DNA of 64,000 bases. Origin: Nephrocerus scutellatus (taxonomy: Eukaryota > Arthropoda > Insecta > Diptera > Pipunculidae). Of this stretch, positions 14,768 through 29,600 are shown one piece after another. The stretch covers positions 620,001-684,000 of the forward strand of contig OX352766.1 in NCBI GenBank assembly GCA_947095585.1, given 5' to 3'. The notes under the pieces were generated by a model. It was not told the DNA's origin, did no database searches, and worked only from the letters and a program-made list of their open reading frames with translations. The first letter of the stretch is position 1. Every line of letters begins with the position of its first letter. The position numbers were made by a program, and so were the translations under genes.

Positions 14768-15023
14768 GTTGGACAGTTAAAGCAGGGCTAACATAACTTC
14801 ATCGCATTGAAACACATTTTTTACTTTTTGCACTCAAGCATTTTTTGAGGTTTTTGGGTCAGAAGTGGGTGCAACTTCATCGCATTGAAACACATTTTTT
14901 ACTTTTTGCACTCATGCATTTTTTGAGGTTTTTGGGTCAGAAGTGGTCGCAAATTTGACAGTTTGGTCCATATATTGGTATCGTTAGAAAGCTTGTATCT
15001 TAAGCTACAAAATATACTTATAC
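14768..15023. repeat. Recombinant satellite unit, 256 bp
   Basis: The anchor spacing is 256 bp, one monomer plus 77 bp. At about 14,874 GTGGGTGCAA runs directly into CTTCATCGCATTG, skipping the second half of one monomer and the start of the next. A rare change (AGTGGTCGCAAA) flanks it on both sides (14,687 and 14,943), so the event happened between copies of the same variant. Confidence 0.85.
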
Positions 15024-18000
15024 TGTTGGACAGTTAAAGCAGGGCTAACATAACTTCATCGCATTGAAACACATTTTTTACTTTTTGCACTCATGCATTT
15101 TTTGAGGTTTTTGGGTCAGAAGTGGGTGCAAATTTGACAGTTTGGTCCATATATTGGTATCATTAGAAAGCTTGTATCTTAAGCTACAAAATATACTCAT
15201 ACTGTTGGACAGTAAAAGCAGGGCTAACATAAGTTCATCGCATTGAAACACAAATTTTTTACTTTTTACACTGATGCATTTTTTGAGGTTTTTGGATCAG
15301 AAGTGGGTGCAAATTTGACAGTTTGGTCCATATATTGGTATCATTAGAAAGCTTGCATCTTAAGCTACAAAATATACTTATACTGTTGGACAGTAAAAGC
15401 AAGGCTAACATAACTTCATCGCATTGAAACACATTTTTTACTTTTTACACTCATGCATTTTTTGAGGTTTTTGGGTCAGAAGTGGGTGCAAAGTTGACAG
15501 TTTGGTCCATATATTGGTATCATTAGAAAGCTTGTATCTTAAGCTACAAAATATACTCATACTGTTGGACAGTAAAAGCAGGGCTAACATAAGTTCATCG
15601 CATTGAAACACAAATTTTTTACTTTTTACACTCATGCATTTTTTGAGGTTTTTGGATCAGAAGTGGGTGCAAATTTGACAGTTTGGTCCATATATTGGTA
15701 TCATTAGAAAGCTTGTATCTTAAGCTACAAAATATACTTATACTGTTGGACAGTTAAAGCAGGGCTAACATAACTTCATCGCATTGAAACACATTTTTTA
15801 CTTTTTGCACTCATGCATTTTTTGAGGTTTTTGGGTCAGAAGTGGGTGCAAATTTGACAGTTTGATCCATATATTGGTATCATTAGAAAGCTTGTATCTT
15901 AAGCTACAAAATATACTCATACTAATGGACAGTAAAAGCAGGGCTAACATAAGTTCATCGCATTGAAACACAAATTTTTTACTTTTTACACTCATGCATT
16001 TTTTGAGGTTTTTGGATCAGAAGTGGGTGCAAATTTGATAGTTTGGTCCATATATTGGTATCATTAGAAAGCTTGTATCTTAAGCTACAAAATATACTTA
16101 TACTGTTTGACAGTAAAAGCAGGGCTAACATAACTTCATCGCATTGAAACACATTTTTTACTTTTTGCACTCATGCATTTTTTGAGGTTTTTGGGTCAGA
16201 AGTGGGTGCAAATTTGACAGTTTGGTCCATATATTGGTATCGTTAGAAAGCTTGTATCTTAAGCTTCAAAATATACTTATACTGTTGGACAGTTAAAGCA
16301 GGGCTAACATAACTTCATCGCATTGAAACACATTTTTTACTTTTTGCACTCATGCATTTTTTGAGGTTTTTGGGTCAGAAGTGGGTGCAAATTTGACAGT
16401 TTGGTCCATATATTGGTATCATTAGAAAGCTTGTATCTTAAGCTACAAAATATACTCATACTGTTTGACAGTAAAAGCAGGGCTAACATAAGTTCATCGC
16501 ATTGAAACACAAATTTTTTACTTTTTACACTCATGCATTTTTTGAGGTTTTTGGATCAGAAGTGGGTGCAAATTTGATAGTTTGGTCCATATATTGGTAT
16601 CATTAGAAAGCTTGTATCTTAAGCTACAAAATATACTCATACTGTTGGACAGTAAAAGCAGGGCTAACATAAGTTCATCGCATTGAAACTCAAATTTTTT
16701 ACTTTTTACACTCATGCATTTTTTGAGGTTTTTGGATCAGAAGTGGGTGCAAATTTGACAGTTTGGTCCATATATTGGTATCATTAGAAAGCTTGTATCT
16801 TAAGCTACAAAATATACTTATACTGTTGGACAGTAAAAGCAGGGCTAACATAACTTCATCGCATTGAAACACATTTTTTACTTTTTACACTCATGCATTT
16901 TTTGAGGTTTTTGGGTCAGAAGTGGGTGCAAATTTGACAGTTTGGTCCATATATTGGTATCATTAGAAAGCTTGTATCTTAAGCTACAAAATATACTTAT
17001 ACTGTTGGACAGTAAAAGCAGGGCTAACATAACTTCATCGCATTGAAACACATTTTTTACTTTTTACACTCATGCATTTTTTGAGGTTTTTGGGTCAGAA
17101 GTGGGTGCAAATTTGACAGTTTGGTCCATATATTGGTATCATTAGAAAGCTTGTATCTTAAGCTACAAAATATACTTATACTGTTGGACAGTAAAAGCAA
17201 GGCTAACATAACTTCATCGCATTGAAACACATTTTTTACTTTTTACACTCATGCATTTTTTGAGGTTTTTGGGTCAGACGTGGGTGAAAATTTGACAGTT
17301 TGGTCCATATATTGGTATCATTAGAAAGCTTGTATCTTAAGCTACAAAATATACTCATATTGTTGGACAGTAAAAGCAAGGCTAACATAACTTCATCGCA
17401 TTGAAACACATTTTTTACTTTTTACACTCATGCATTTTTTGAGGTTTTTGGATCAGAAGTGGGTGCAAATTTGACAGTTTGGTCCATATATTGGTAACAT
17501 TAGAAAGCCTGTAACTCAGGCTACAAAATATACTCATATTGTTGGACATTAAAAGCAAGGCTAACATAACTTCATCGCATTGAAACACATTTTTTACTTT
17601 TTACACTCATGCATTTTTTGAGGTTTTTGGGTCAGAAGTGGGTGCAAATTTGACAGTTTGGTCCATATATTGGTAACATTAGAAAGCCTGTAACTCAGGC
17701 TACAAAATATACTTATACTGTTGGACAGTAAAAGCAAGGCTAACATAACTTCATCGCATTGAAACACATTTTTTACTTTTTACACTCATGCATTTTTTGA
17801 GGTTTTTGGGTCAGAAGTGGGTGCAAATTTGACAGTTTGGTCCATATATTGGTATCGTTAGAAAGCTTGTATCTTAAGCTACAAAATATACTTATACTGT
17901 TGGACAGTTAAAGCAGGGCTAACATAACTTCATCGCATTGAAACACATTTTTTACTTTTTGCACTCATGCATTTTTTGAGGTTTTTGGGTCAGAAGTGGG

Positions 18001-21000
18001 TGCAAATTTGACAGTTTGGTCCATATATTGGTATTATTAGAAAGCTTGTATCTTAAGCTACAAAATATACTCATACTGTTGGACAGTAAAAGCAGGGCTA
18101 ACATAACTTCATCGCATTGAAACACATTTTTTACTTTTTACACTCATGCATTTTTTGAGGTTTTTGGATCAGAAGTGGGTGCAAATTTGACAGTTTGGTC
18201 CATATATTGGTATCATTAGAAAGCTTCTATCTTAAGCTACAAAATATACTTATACTGTTTGACAGTAAAAGCAGGGCTAACATAACTTCATCGCATTGAA
18301 ACACATTTTTTACTTTTTACACTCATGCATTTTTTGAGGTTTTTGGATCAGAAGTGGGTGCAAATTTGACAGTTTGGTCCATATATTGGTAACATTAGAA
18401 AGCCTGTAACTCAGGCTACAAAATATACTCATATTGTTGGACATTAAAAGCAAGGCTAACATAACTTCATCGCATTGAAACACATTTTTTACTTTTTGCA
18501 CTCATGCATTTTTTGAGGTTTTTGGGTCAGAAGTGGGTGCAAATTTGACAGTTTGGTCCATATATTGGTAACATTAGAAAGCCTGTAACTCAGGCTACAA
18601 AATATACTTATACTGTTGGACAGTAAAAGCAAGGCTAACATAACTTCATCGCATTGAAACACATTTTTTACTTTTTACACTCATGCATTTTTTGAGGTTT
18701 TTGGGTCAGAAGGGGGTGCAAATTTGACAGTTTTGTCCATATATTGGTATCGTTAGAAAGCTTGTATCTTAAGCTAAAAAATATACTTATACTGTTGGAC
18801 AGTTAAAGCAGGGCTAACATAACTTCATCGCATTGAAACACATTTTTTACTTTTTGCACTCATGCATTTTTTGAGGTTTTTGGGTCAGAAGTGGGTGCAA
18901 ATTTGACAGTTTGGTCCATATATTGGTATTATTAGAAAGCTTGTATCTTAAGCTACAAAATATACTCATACTGTTGGACAGTAAAAGCAGGGCTAACATA
19001 AGTTCATCGCATTGAAACACAAATTTTTTACTTTTTACACTCATGCATTTTTTGAGGTTTTTGGATCAGAAGTGGGTGCAAATTTGACAGTTTGGTCCAT
19101 ATATTGGTATCATTAGAAAGCTTGTATCTTAAGCTACAAAATATACTTATACTGTTTGACAGTAAAAGCAGGGCTAACATAACTTCATCGCATTGAAACA
19201 CATTTTTTACTTTTTGCACTCATGCATTTTTTGAGGTTTTTGGGTCAGAAGTGGGTGCAAATTTGACAGTTTGGTCCATATATTGGTATCATTAGAAAGC
19301 TTGTATCTTAAGCTACAAAATATATTGGACAGTAAAAGCAGGGCTAACATAAGTTCATCGCATTGAAACACAAATTTTTTACTTTTTACACTCATGCATT
19401 TTTTGAGGTTTTTGGATCAGAAGTGGGTGCAAATTTGACAGTTTGGTCCATATATTGGTATCATTAGAAAGCTTGTATCTTAAGCTACAAAATATACTTA
19501 TACTGTTGGACAGTAAAAGCAAGGCTAACATAACTTCATCGCATTGAAACACATTTTTTACTTTTTACACTCATGCATTTTTTGAGGTTTTTGGGTCAGA
19601 AGTGGGTGCAAAGTTGACAGTTTGGTCCATATATTGGTATCATTAGAAAGCTTGTATCTTAAGCTACAAAATATACTCATACTGTTGGACAGTAAAAGCA
19701 GGGCTAACATAAGTTCATCGCATTGAAACACAAATTTTTTACTTTTTACACTCATGCATTTTTTTAGGTTTTTGGATCAGAAGTGGATGCAAATTTGACA
19801 GTTTGGTCCATATATTGGTATCATTAGAAAGCTTGTATCTTAAGCTACAAAATATACTTATACTGTTGGACAGTAAAAGCAGGGCTAACATAACTTCATC
19901 GCATTGAAACACATTTTTTACTTTTTACACTCATGCATTTTTTGAGGTTTTTGGGTCAGAAGTGGGTGCAAATTTGACAGTTTGGTCCATATATTGGTAT
20001 CATTAGAAAGCTTGTATCTTAAGCTACAAAATATAATTATACTGTTGGACAGTAAAAGCAAGGCTAACATAACTTCATCGCATTGAAACACATTTTTTAC
20101 TTTTTACACTCATGCATTTTTTGAGGTTTTTGGGTCAGACGTGGGTGAAAATTTGACAGTTTGGTCCATATATTGGTATCATTAGAAAGCTTGTATCTTA
20201 AGCTACAAAATATACTCATATTTTTGGACAGTAAAAGCAAGGCTAACATAACTTCATCGCATTGAAACACATTTTTTACTTTTTACACTCATGCATTTTT
20301 TGAGGTTTTTGGGTCAGAAGTGGGTGCAAAGTTGACAGTTTGGTCCATATATTGGTATCATTAGAAAGCTTGTATCTTAAGCTACAAAATATACTCATAC
20401 TGTTGGACAGTAAAAGCAGGGCTAACATAACTTCATCGCATTGAAACACATTTTTTACTTTTTACACTCATGCATTTTTTGAGGTTTTTGGGTCAGAAGT
20501 GGGTGCAAATTTGGCAGTTTGGTCCATATATTGGTATCATTAGAAAGCTTGTATCTTAAGCTACAAAATATACTCATACTGTTGGACAGTAAAAGCAGGG
20601 CTAACATAACTTCATCGCATTGAAACACATTTTTTACTTTTTACACTCATGCATTTTTTGAGGTTTTTGGATCAGAAGTGGGTGCAAATTTGACAGTTTG
20701 GTCCATATATTGGTAGCATTAGAAAGCCTGTAACTCAGGCTACAAAATATACTCATATTGTTGGACAGTAAAAGCAAGGCTAACATAACTTCATCGCATT
20801 GAAACACATTTTTTACTTTTTACACTCATGCATTTTTTGAGGTTTTTGGGTCAGAAGTGGGTGCAAATTTGACAGTTTGGTCCATATATTGGTAACATTA
20901 GAAAGCCTGTAACTCAGGCTACAAAATATACTTATACTGTTGGACAGTAAAAGCAAGGCTAACATAACTTCATCGCATTGAAACACATTTTTTACTTTTT

Positions 21001-22903
21001 ACACTCATGCATTTTTTGAGGTTTTTGGGTCAGAAGTGGGTGCAAAGTTGACAGTTTGGTCCATATATTGGTATCATTAGAAAGCTTGTATCTTAAGCTA
21101 CAAAATATACTCATACTGTTGGACAGTAAAAGCAGGGCTAACATAAGTTCATCGCATTGAAACACAAATTTTTTACTTTTTACACTCATGCATTTTTTTA
21201 GGTTTTTGGATCAGAAGTGGGTGCAAATTTGACAGTTTGGTCCATATATTGGTATCATTAGAAAGCTTGTATCTTAAGCTACAAAATATACTTATACTGT
21301 TGGACAGTAAAAGCAGGGCTAACATAACTTCATCGCATTGAAACACATTTTTTACTTTTTACACTCATGCATTTTTTGAGGTTTTTGGATCAGAAGTGGG
21401 TGCAAATTTGACAGTTTGGTCCATATATTGATAACATTAGAAAGCCTGTAACTCAGGCTACAAAATATACTCATATTGTTGGACAGTAAAAGCAAGGCTA
21501 ACATAACTTCATCGCATTGAAACACATTTTTTACTTTTTACACTCATGCATTTTTTGAGGTTTTTGGGTCAGAAGTGGGTGCAAATTTGACAGTTTGGTC
21601 CATATATTGGTAACATTAGAAAGCCTGTAACTCAGGCTACAAAATATACTTATACTGTTGGACAGTAAAAGCAAGGCTAACATAACTTCATCGCATTGAA
21701 ACACATTTTTTACTTTTTACACTCATGCATTTTTTGAGGTTTTTGGGTCAGAAGTGGGTGCAAATTTGACAGTTTGGTCCATATATTGGTATCATTAGAA
21801 AGCTTGTATCTTAAGCTACAAAATATACTTATACTGTTGGACAGTAAAAGCAGGGCTAACATAACTTCATCGCATTGAAACACATTTTTTACTTTTTGCA
21901 CTCATTCATTTTTTGAGGTTTTTGGGTCAGAAGTGGGTGCAAAGTTGACAGTTTGGTCCATATATTGAAATCGTTAAAAAGCTTGTATCTTAAGCTACAA
22001 AATATACTTATACTGTTGGACAGTTAAAGCAGGGCTAACATAACTTCATCGCATTGAAACACATTTTTTACTTTTTGCACTCATGCATTTTTTGAGGTTT
22101 TTGGGTCAGAAGTGGGTGCAAATTTGACAGTTTGGTCCATATATTGGTATCATTAGAAAGCTTGTATCTTAAGCTACAAAATATACTTATACTGTTGGAC
22201 AGTAAAAGCAGGGCTAACATAACTTCATCGCATTGAAACACATTTTTTACTTTTTGCACTCATGCATTTTTTGAGGTTTTTGGGTCAGAAGTGGGTGCAA
22301 ATTTGACAGTTTGGTCCATATATTGAAATCGTTAAAAAGCTTGTATCTTAAGCTACAAAATATACTTATACTGTTGGACAGTTAAAGCAGGGCTAACATA
22401 ACTTCATCGCATTGAAACACATTTTTTACTTTTTGCACTCATGCATTTTTTGAGGTTTTTGGGTCAGAAGTGGGTGCAAATTTGACAGTTTGGTCCATAT
22501 ATTGGTATTATTAGAAAGCTTGTATCTTAAGCTACAAAATATACTAATACTGTTGGACAGTAAAAGCAGGGCTAACATAAGTTCATCGCATTGAAACACA
22601 AATTTTTTACTTTTTGCACTCATGCATTTTTTGAGGTTTTTGGGTCAGAAGTGGGTGCAAAGTTGACAGTTTGGTCCATATATTGGTATCATTAGAAAGC
22701 TTGTATCTTAAGCTACAAAATATACTTATAATGTTGGACAGTAAAAGCAAGGCTAACATAACTTCATCGCATTGAAACACATTTTTTACTTTTTACACTC
22801 ATGCATTTTTTGAGGTTTTTGGGTCAGAAGTGGGTGCAAAGTTGACAGTTTGGTCCATATATTGGTATCATTAGAAAGCTTGTATCTTAAGCTACAAAAT
22901 ATA

Positions 22904-25900
22904 CTTCTAATGTTGGACAGTAAAAGCAAGGCTAAAATAACTTCATCGCATTGAAACACATTTTTTACTTTTTACACTCATGCATTTTTTGAGGTTTTTG
23001 GGTCAGAAGTGGGTGCAAAGTTGACAGTTTGGTCCATATATTAGTATCATTAGAAAGCTTGTATCTTAAGCTACAAAATATACTTATACTGTTGGACAGT
23101 AAAAGCAAGGCTAACATAACTTCATCGCATTGAAACACATTTTTTACTTTTTACACTCATGCATTTTTTGAGGTTTTTGGGTCAGAAGTGGGTGCAAAGT
23201 TGACAGTTTGGTCCATATATTGGTATCATTAGAAAGCTTGTATCTTAAGCTACAAAATATACTTATAATGTTGGACAGTAAAAGCAAGGCTAACATAACT
23301 TCATCGCATTGAAACACATTTTTTACTTTTTACACTCATGCATTTTTTGAGGTTTTTGGGTCAGAAGTGGGTGCAAAGTTGACAGTTTGGTCCATATATT
23401 GGTATCATTAGAAAGCTTGTACCTTAAGCTACAAAATATACTTCTAATGTTGGACAGTAAAAGCAAGGCTAAAATAACTTCATCGCATTGAAACACATTT
23501 TTTACTTTTTACACTCATGCATTTTTTGAGGTTTTTGGGTCAGAAGTGGGTGCAAAGTTGACAGTTTGGTCCATATATTAGTATCATTAGAAAGCTTGTA
23601 TCTTAAGCTACAAAATATACTTATACTGTTGGACAGTAAAAGCAAGGCTAACATAACTTCATCGCATTGAAACACATTTTTTACTTTTTACACTCATGCA
23701 TTTTTTGAGGTTTTTGGGTCAGAAGTGGGTGCAAAGTTGACAGTTTGGTCCATATATTGGTATCATTAGAAAGCTTGTATCTTAAGCTACAAAATATACT
23801 TATACTGTTGGACAGTAAAAGCAAGCCTAACATAACTTCATCGCATTGAAACACATTTTTTACTTTTTACACTCATGCATTTTTTGAGGTTTTTGGGTCA
23901 GAAGTGGGTGCAAAGTTGACAGTTTGGTCCATATATTGGTATCATTAGAAAGCTTGTATCTTAAGCTACAAAATATACTTATACTGTTGGACAGTAAAAG
24001 CAAGCCTAACATAACTTCATCGCATTGAAACACATTTTTTACTTTTTACACTCATGCATTTTTTGAGGTTTTTGGGTCAGAAGTGGGTGCAAAGTTGACA
24101 GTTTGGTCCATATATTGGTATCATTAGAAAGCTTGTATCTTAAGCTACAAAATATACTTATAATGTTGGACAGTAAAAGCAAGGCTAACATAACTTCATC
24201 GCATTGAAACACATTTTTTACTTTTTACACTCATGCATTTTTTGAGGTTTTTGGGTCAGAAGTGGGTGCAAAGTTGACAGTTTGGTCCATATATTGGTAT
24301 CATTAGAAAGCTTGTATCTTAAGCTACAAAATATACTTCTAATGTTGGACAGTAAAAGCAAGGCTAAAATAACTTCATCGCATTGAAACACATTTTTTAC
24401 TTTTTACACTCATGCATTTTTTGAGGTTTTTGGGTCAGAAGTGGGTGCAAAGTTGACAGTTTGGTCCATATATTAGTATCATTAGAAAGCTTGTATCTTA
24501 AGCTACATTTTTTGAGGTTTTTGGGTCAGAAGTGGGTGCAAAGTTGACAGTTTGGTCCATATATTGGTATCATTAGAAAGCTTGTACCTTAAGCTACAAA
24601 ATATACTTCTAATGTTGGACAGTAAAAGCAAGGCTAAAATAACTTCATCGCATTGAAACACATTTTTTACTTTTTACACTCATGCATTTTTTGAGGTTTT
24701 TGGGTCAGAAGTGGGTGCAAAGTTGACAGTTTGGTCCATATATTAGTATCATTAGAAAGCTTGTATCTTAAGCTACAAAATATACTTATACTGTTGGACA
24801 GTAAAAGCAAGGCTAACATAACTTCATCGCATTGAAACACATTTTTTACTTTTTACACTCATGCATTTTTTGAGGTTTTTGGGTCAGAAGTGGGTGCAAA
24901 GTTGACAGTTTGGTCCATATATTGGTATCATTAGAAAGCTTGTATCTTAAGCTACAAAATATACTTATACTGTTGGACAGTAAAAGCAAGCCTAACATAA
25001 CTTCATCGCATTGAAACACATTTTTTACTTTTTACACTCATGCATTTTTTGAGGTTTTTGGGTCAGAAGTGGGTGCAAAGTTGACAGTTTGGTCCATATA
25101 TTGGTATCATTAGAAAGCTTGTATCTTAAGCTACAAAATATACTTATACTGTTGGACAGTAAAAGCAAGCCTAACATAACTTCATCGCATTGAAACACAT
25201 TTTTTACTTTTTACACTCATGCATTTTTTGAGGTTTTTGGGTCAGAAGTGGGTGCAAAGTTGACAGTTTGGTCCATATATTGGTATCATTAGAAAGCTTG
25301 TATCTTAAGCTACAAAATATACTTATAATGTTGGACAGTAAAAGCAAGGCTAACATAACTTCATCGCATTGAAACACATTTTTTACTTTTTACACTCATG
25401 CATTTTTTGAGGTTTTTGGGTCAGAAGTGGGTGCAAAGTTGACAGTTTGGTCCATATATTGGTATCATTAGAAAGCTTGTATCTTAAGCTACAAAATATA
25501 CTTCTAATGTTGGACAGTAAAAGCAAGGCTAAAATAACTTCATCGCATTGAAACACATTTTTTACTTTTTACACTCATGCATTTTTTGAGGTTTTTGGGT
25601 CAGAAGTGGGTGCAAAGTTGACAGTTTGGTCCATATATTAGTATCATTAGAAAGCTTGTATCTTAAGCTACAAAATATACTTATACTGTTGGACAGTAAA
25701 AGCAAGGCTAACATAACTTCATCGCATTGAAACACATTTTTTACTTTTTACACTCATGCATTTTTTGAGGTTTTTGGGTCAGAAGTGGGTGCAAAGTTGA
25801 CAGTTTGGTCCATATATTGGTATCATTAGAAAGCTTGTATCTTAAGCTACAAAATATACTTATACTGTTGGACAGTAAAAGCAAGCCTAACATAACTTCA
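22904..25900. repeat. Satellite subfamily with CTTCTAATG linker and AAAGTTGAC
   Basis: These units carry CAAAGTTGAC in place of CAAATTTGAC and linkers CTTCTAATG or CTTATAATG. Bases 1 to about 1060 match this domain at an offset of 22,903 bp, including a single-unit change to ACCTTAAGC (518 and 23,421). The CTTCTAATG linker recurs at 22,905, 23,441, 24,336, 24,607 and 25,501; two of the intervals are close to 895 bp (five monomers), suggesting a five-monomer unit. Confidence 0.85.
24344..24613. repeat. Recombinant satellite unit, 270 bp
   Basis: The distance between anchors is 270 bp, one monomer plus 91 bp. At about 24,507 the hairpin-end sequence AAGCTACA runs directly into TTTTTTGAGG, so the linker and the first part of the next monomer are missing. 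This is a scar of unequal recombination or deletion. Confidence 0.85.
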
Positions 25901-28439
25901 TCGCATTGAAACACATTTTTTACTTTTTACACTCATGCATTTTTTGAGGTTTTTGGGTCAGAAGTGGGTGCAAATTTGACAGTTTGGTCCATATATTGGT
26001 ATCATTAGAAAGCTTGTATCTTAAGCTACAAAATATACTCATACTGTTGGACAGTAAAAGCAGGGCTAACATAAGTTCATCGCATTGAAACACAAATTTT
26101 TTACTTTTTACACTCATGCATTTTTTGAGGTTTTTGGATCAGAAGTGGGTGCAAATTTGATAGTTTGGTCCATATATTGGTATCATTAGAAAGCTTGTAT
26201 CTTAAGCTACAAAATATACTCATACTGTTGGACAGTAAAAGCAGGGCTAACATAAGTTCATCGCATTGAAACACAAATTTTTTACTTTTTACACTCATGC
26301 ATTTTTTGAGGTTTTTGGATCAGAAGTGGGTGCAAATTTGACAGTTTGGTCCATATATTGGTATCATTAGAAAGCTTGTATCTTAAGCTACAAAATATAC
26401 TTATACTGTTGGACAGTAAAAGCAAGGCTAACATAACTTCATCGCATTGAAACACATTTTTTACTTTTTACACTCATGCATTTTTTGAGGTTTTTGGGTC
26501 AGAAGTGGGTGCAAAGTTGACAGTTTGGTCCATATATTGGTATCATTAGAAAGCTTGTATCTTAAGCTACAAAATATACTCATACTGTTGGACAGTAAAA
26601 GCAGGGCTAACATAAGTTCATCGCATTGAAACACAAATTTTTTACTTTTTACACTCATGCATTTTTTGAGGTTTTTGGATCAGAAGTTGGTGCAAATTTG
26701 ACAGTTTGGTCCATATATTGGTATCATTAGAAAGCTTGTATCTTAAGCTACAAAATATACTTATACTGTTGGACAGTAAAAGCAAGGCTAACATAACTTC
26801 ATCGCATTGAAACACAAATTTTTTACTTTTTACACTCATGCATTTTTTGAGGTTTTTGGGTCAGACGTGGGTGAAAATTTGACAGTTTGGTCCATATATT
26901 GGTATCATTAGAAAGCTTGTATCTTAAGCTACAAAATATACTCATATTGTTGGACAGTAAAAGCAAGGCTAACATAACTTCATCGCATTGAAACACATTT
27001 TTTACTTTTTACACTCATGCATTTTTTGAGGTTTTTGGGTCAGAAGTGGGTGCAAATTTGACAGTTTGGTCCATATATTGAAATCGTTAAAAAGCTTGTA
27101 TCTTAAGCTATAAAATATACTTATACTGTTGGACAGTTAAAGCAGGGCTAACATAACTTCATCGCATTGAAACACATTTTTTACTTTTTGCACTCATGCA
27201 TTTTTTGAGGTTTTTGGGTCAGAAGTGGGTGCAAATTTGACAGTTTGGTCCATATATTGGTATTATTAGAAAGCTTGTATCTTAAGCTACAAAATATACT
27301 TATACTGTTGGACAGTAAAAGCAGGGCTAACATAAGTTCATCGCATTGAAACACAAATTTTTTACTTTTTGCACTCATGCATTTTTTGAGGTTTTTGGGT
27401 CAGAAGTGGGTGCAAAGTTGACAGTTTGGTCCATATATTGGTATCATTAGAAAGCTTGTATCTTAAGCTACAAAATATACTTATAATGTTGGACAGTAAA
27501 AGCAAGGCTAACATAACTTCATCGCATTGAAACACATTTTTTACTTTTTACACTCATGCATTTTTTGAGGTTTTTGGGTCAGAAGTGGGTGCAAAGTTGA
27601 CAGTTTGGTCCATATATTGGTATCATTAGAAAGCTTGTATCTTAAGCTACAAAATATACTTATAATGTTGGACAGTAAAAGCAAGGCTAACATAACTTCA
27701 TCGCATTGAAACACATTTTTTACTTTTTACACTCATGCATTTTTTGAGGTTTTTGGGTCAGAAGTGGGTGCAAAGTTGACAGTTTGGTCCATATATTGGT
27801 ATCATTAGAAAGCTTGTATCTTAAGCTACAAAATATACTTCTAATGTTGGACAGTAAAAGCAAGGCTAAAATAACTTCATCGCATTGAAACACATTTTTT
27901 ACTTTTTACACTCATGCATTTTTTGAGGTTTTTGGGTCAGAAGTGGGTGCAAAGTTGACAGTTTGGTCCATATATTAGTATCATTAGAAAGCTTGTATCT
28001 TAAGCTACAAAATATACTTATACTGTTGGACAGTAAAAGCAAGGCTAACATAACTTCATCGCATTGAAACACATTTTTTACTTTTTACACTCATGCATTT
28101 TTTGAGGTTTTTGGGTCAGAAGTGGGTGCAAAGTTGACAGTTTGGTCCATATATTGGTATCATTAAAAAGCTTGTATCTTAAGCTACAAAATATACTTAT
28201 ACTGTTGGACAGTAAAAGCAAGCCTAACATAACTTCATCGCATTGAAACACATTTTTTACTTTTTACACTCATGCATTTTTTAAGGTTTTTGGGTCAGAA
28301 GTGGGTGCAAATTTGACAGTTTGGTCCATATATTGGTATCATTAGAAAGCTTGTATCTTAAGCTACAAAATATACTCATACTGTTGGACAGTAAAAGCAG
28401 GGCTAACATAAGTTCATCGCATTGAAACACAAATTTTTT

Positions 28440-29600
28440 ACTTTTTACACTCATGCATTTTTTGAGGTTTTTGGATCAGAAGTTGGTGCAAATTTGACAG
28501 TTTGGTCCATATATTGGTATCATTAGAAAGCTTGTATCTTAAGCTACAAAATATACTTATACTGTTGGACAGTAAAAGCAAGGCTAACATAACTTCATCG
28601 CATTGAAACACAAATTTTTTACTTTTTACACTCATGCATTTTTTGAGGTTTTTGGGTCAGACGTGGGTGAAAATTTGACAGTTTGGTCCATATATTGGTA
28701 TCATTAGAAAGCTTGTATCTTAAGCTACAAAATATACTCATATTGTTGGACAGTAAAAGCAAGGCTAACATAACTTCATCGCATTGAAACACATTTTTTA
28801 CTTTTTACACTCATTCATTTTTTGAGGTTTTTGGATCAGAAGTTGGTGCAAATTTGACAGTTTGGTCCATATATTGGTATCATTAGAAAGCTTGTATCTT
28901 AAGCTACAAAATATACTTATGCTGTTGGACAGTAAAAGCAAGGCTAACATAACTTCATCGCATTGAAACACAAATTTTTTACTTTTTACACTCATGCATT
29001 TTTTGAGGTTTTTGGGTCAGACGTGGGTGAAAATTTGACAGTTTGGTCCATATATTGGTATCATTAGAAAGCTTGTATCTTAAGCTACAAAATATACTCA
29101 TATTGTTGGACAGTAAAAGCAAGGCTAACATAACTTCATCGCATTGAAACACATTTTTTACTTTTTACACTCATGCATTTTTTGAGGTTTTTGGATCAGA
29201 AGTTGGTGCAAATTTGACAGTTTGGTCCATATATTGGTATCATTAGAAAGCTTGTATCTTAAGCTACAAAATATACGTATACTGTTGGACAGTAAAAGCA
29301 AGGCTAACATAAGTTCATCGCATTGAAACACAAATTTTTTACTTTTTACACTCATGCATTTTTTGAGGTTTTTGGGTCAGACGTGGGTGAAAATTTGACA
29401 GTTTGGTCCATATATTGGTATCATTAGAAAGCTTGTATCTTAAGCTACAAAATATACTCATATTGTTGGACAGTAAAAGCAAGGCTAACATAACTTCATC
29501 GCATTGAAACACATTTTTTACTTTTTACACTCATGCATTTTTTGAGGTTTTTGGATCTGAAGTTGGTGCAAATTTGACAGTTTGGTCCATATATTGGTAT
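28440..29600. repeat. 360-bp dimer higher-order repeat
   Basis: A 181-bp unit containing AGAAGTTGGTGCAAA (28,480; 28,840; 29,200; 29,560) alternates with a 179-bp unit containing CAGACGTGGGTGAAAA (28,660; 29,020; 29,380). The period is 360 bp. The same pair occurs once at 26,684 and 26,864, probably the source form. Confidence 0.88.
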
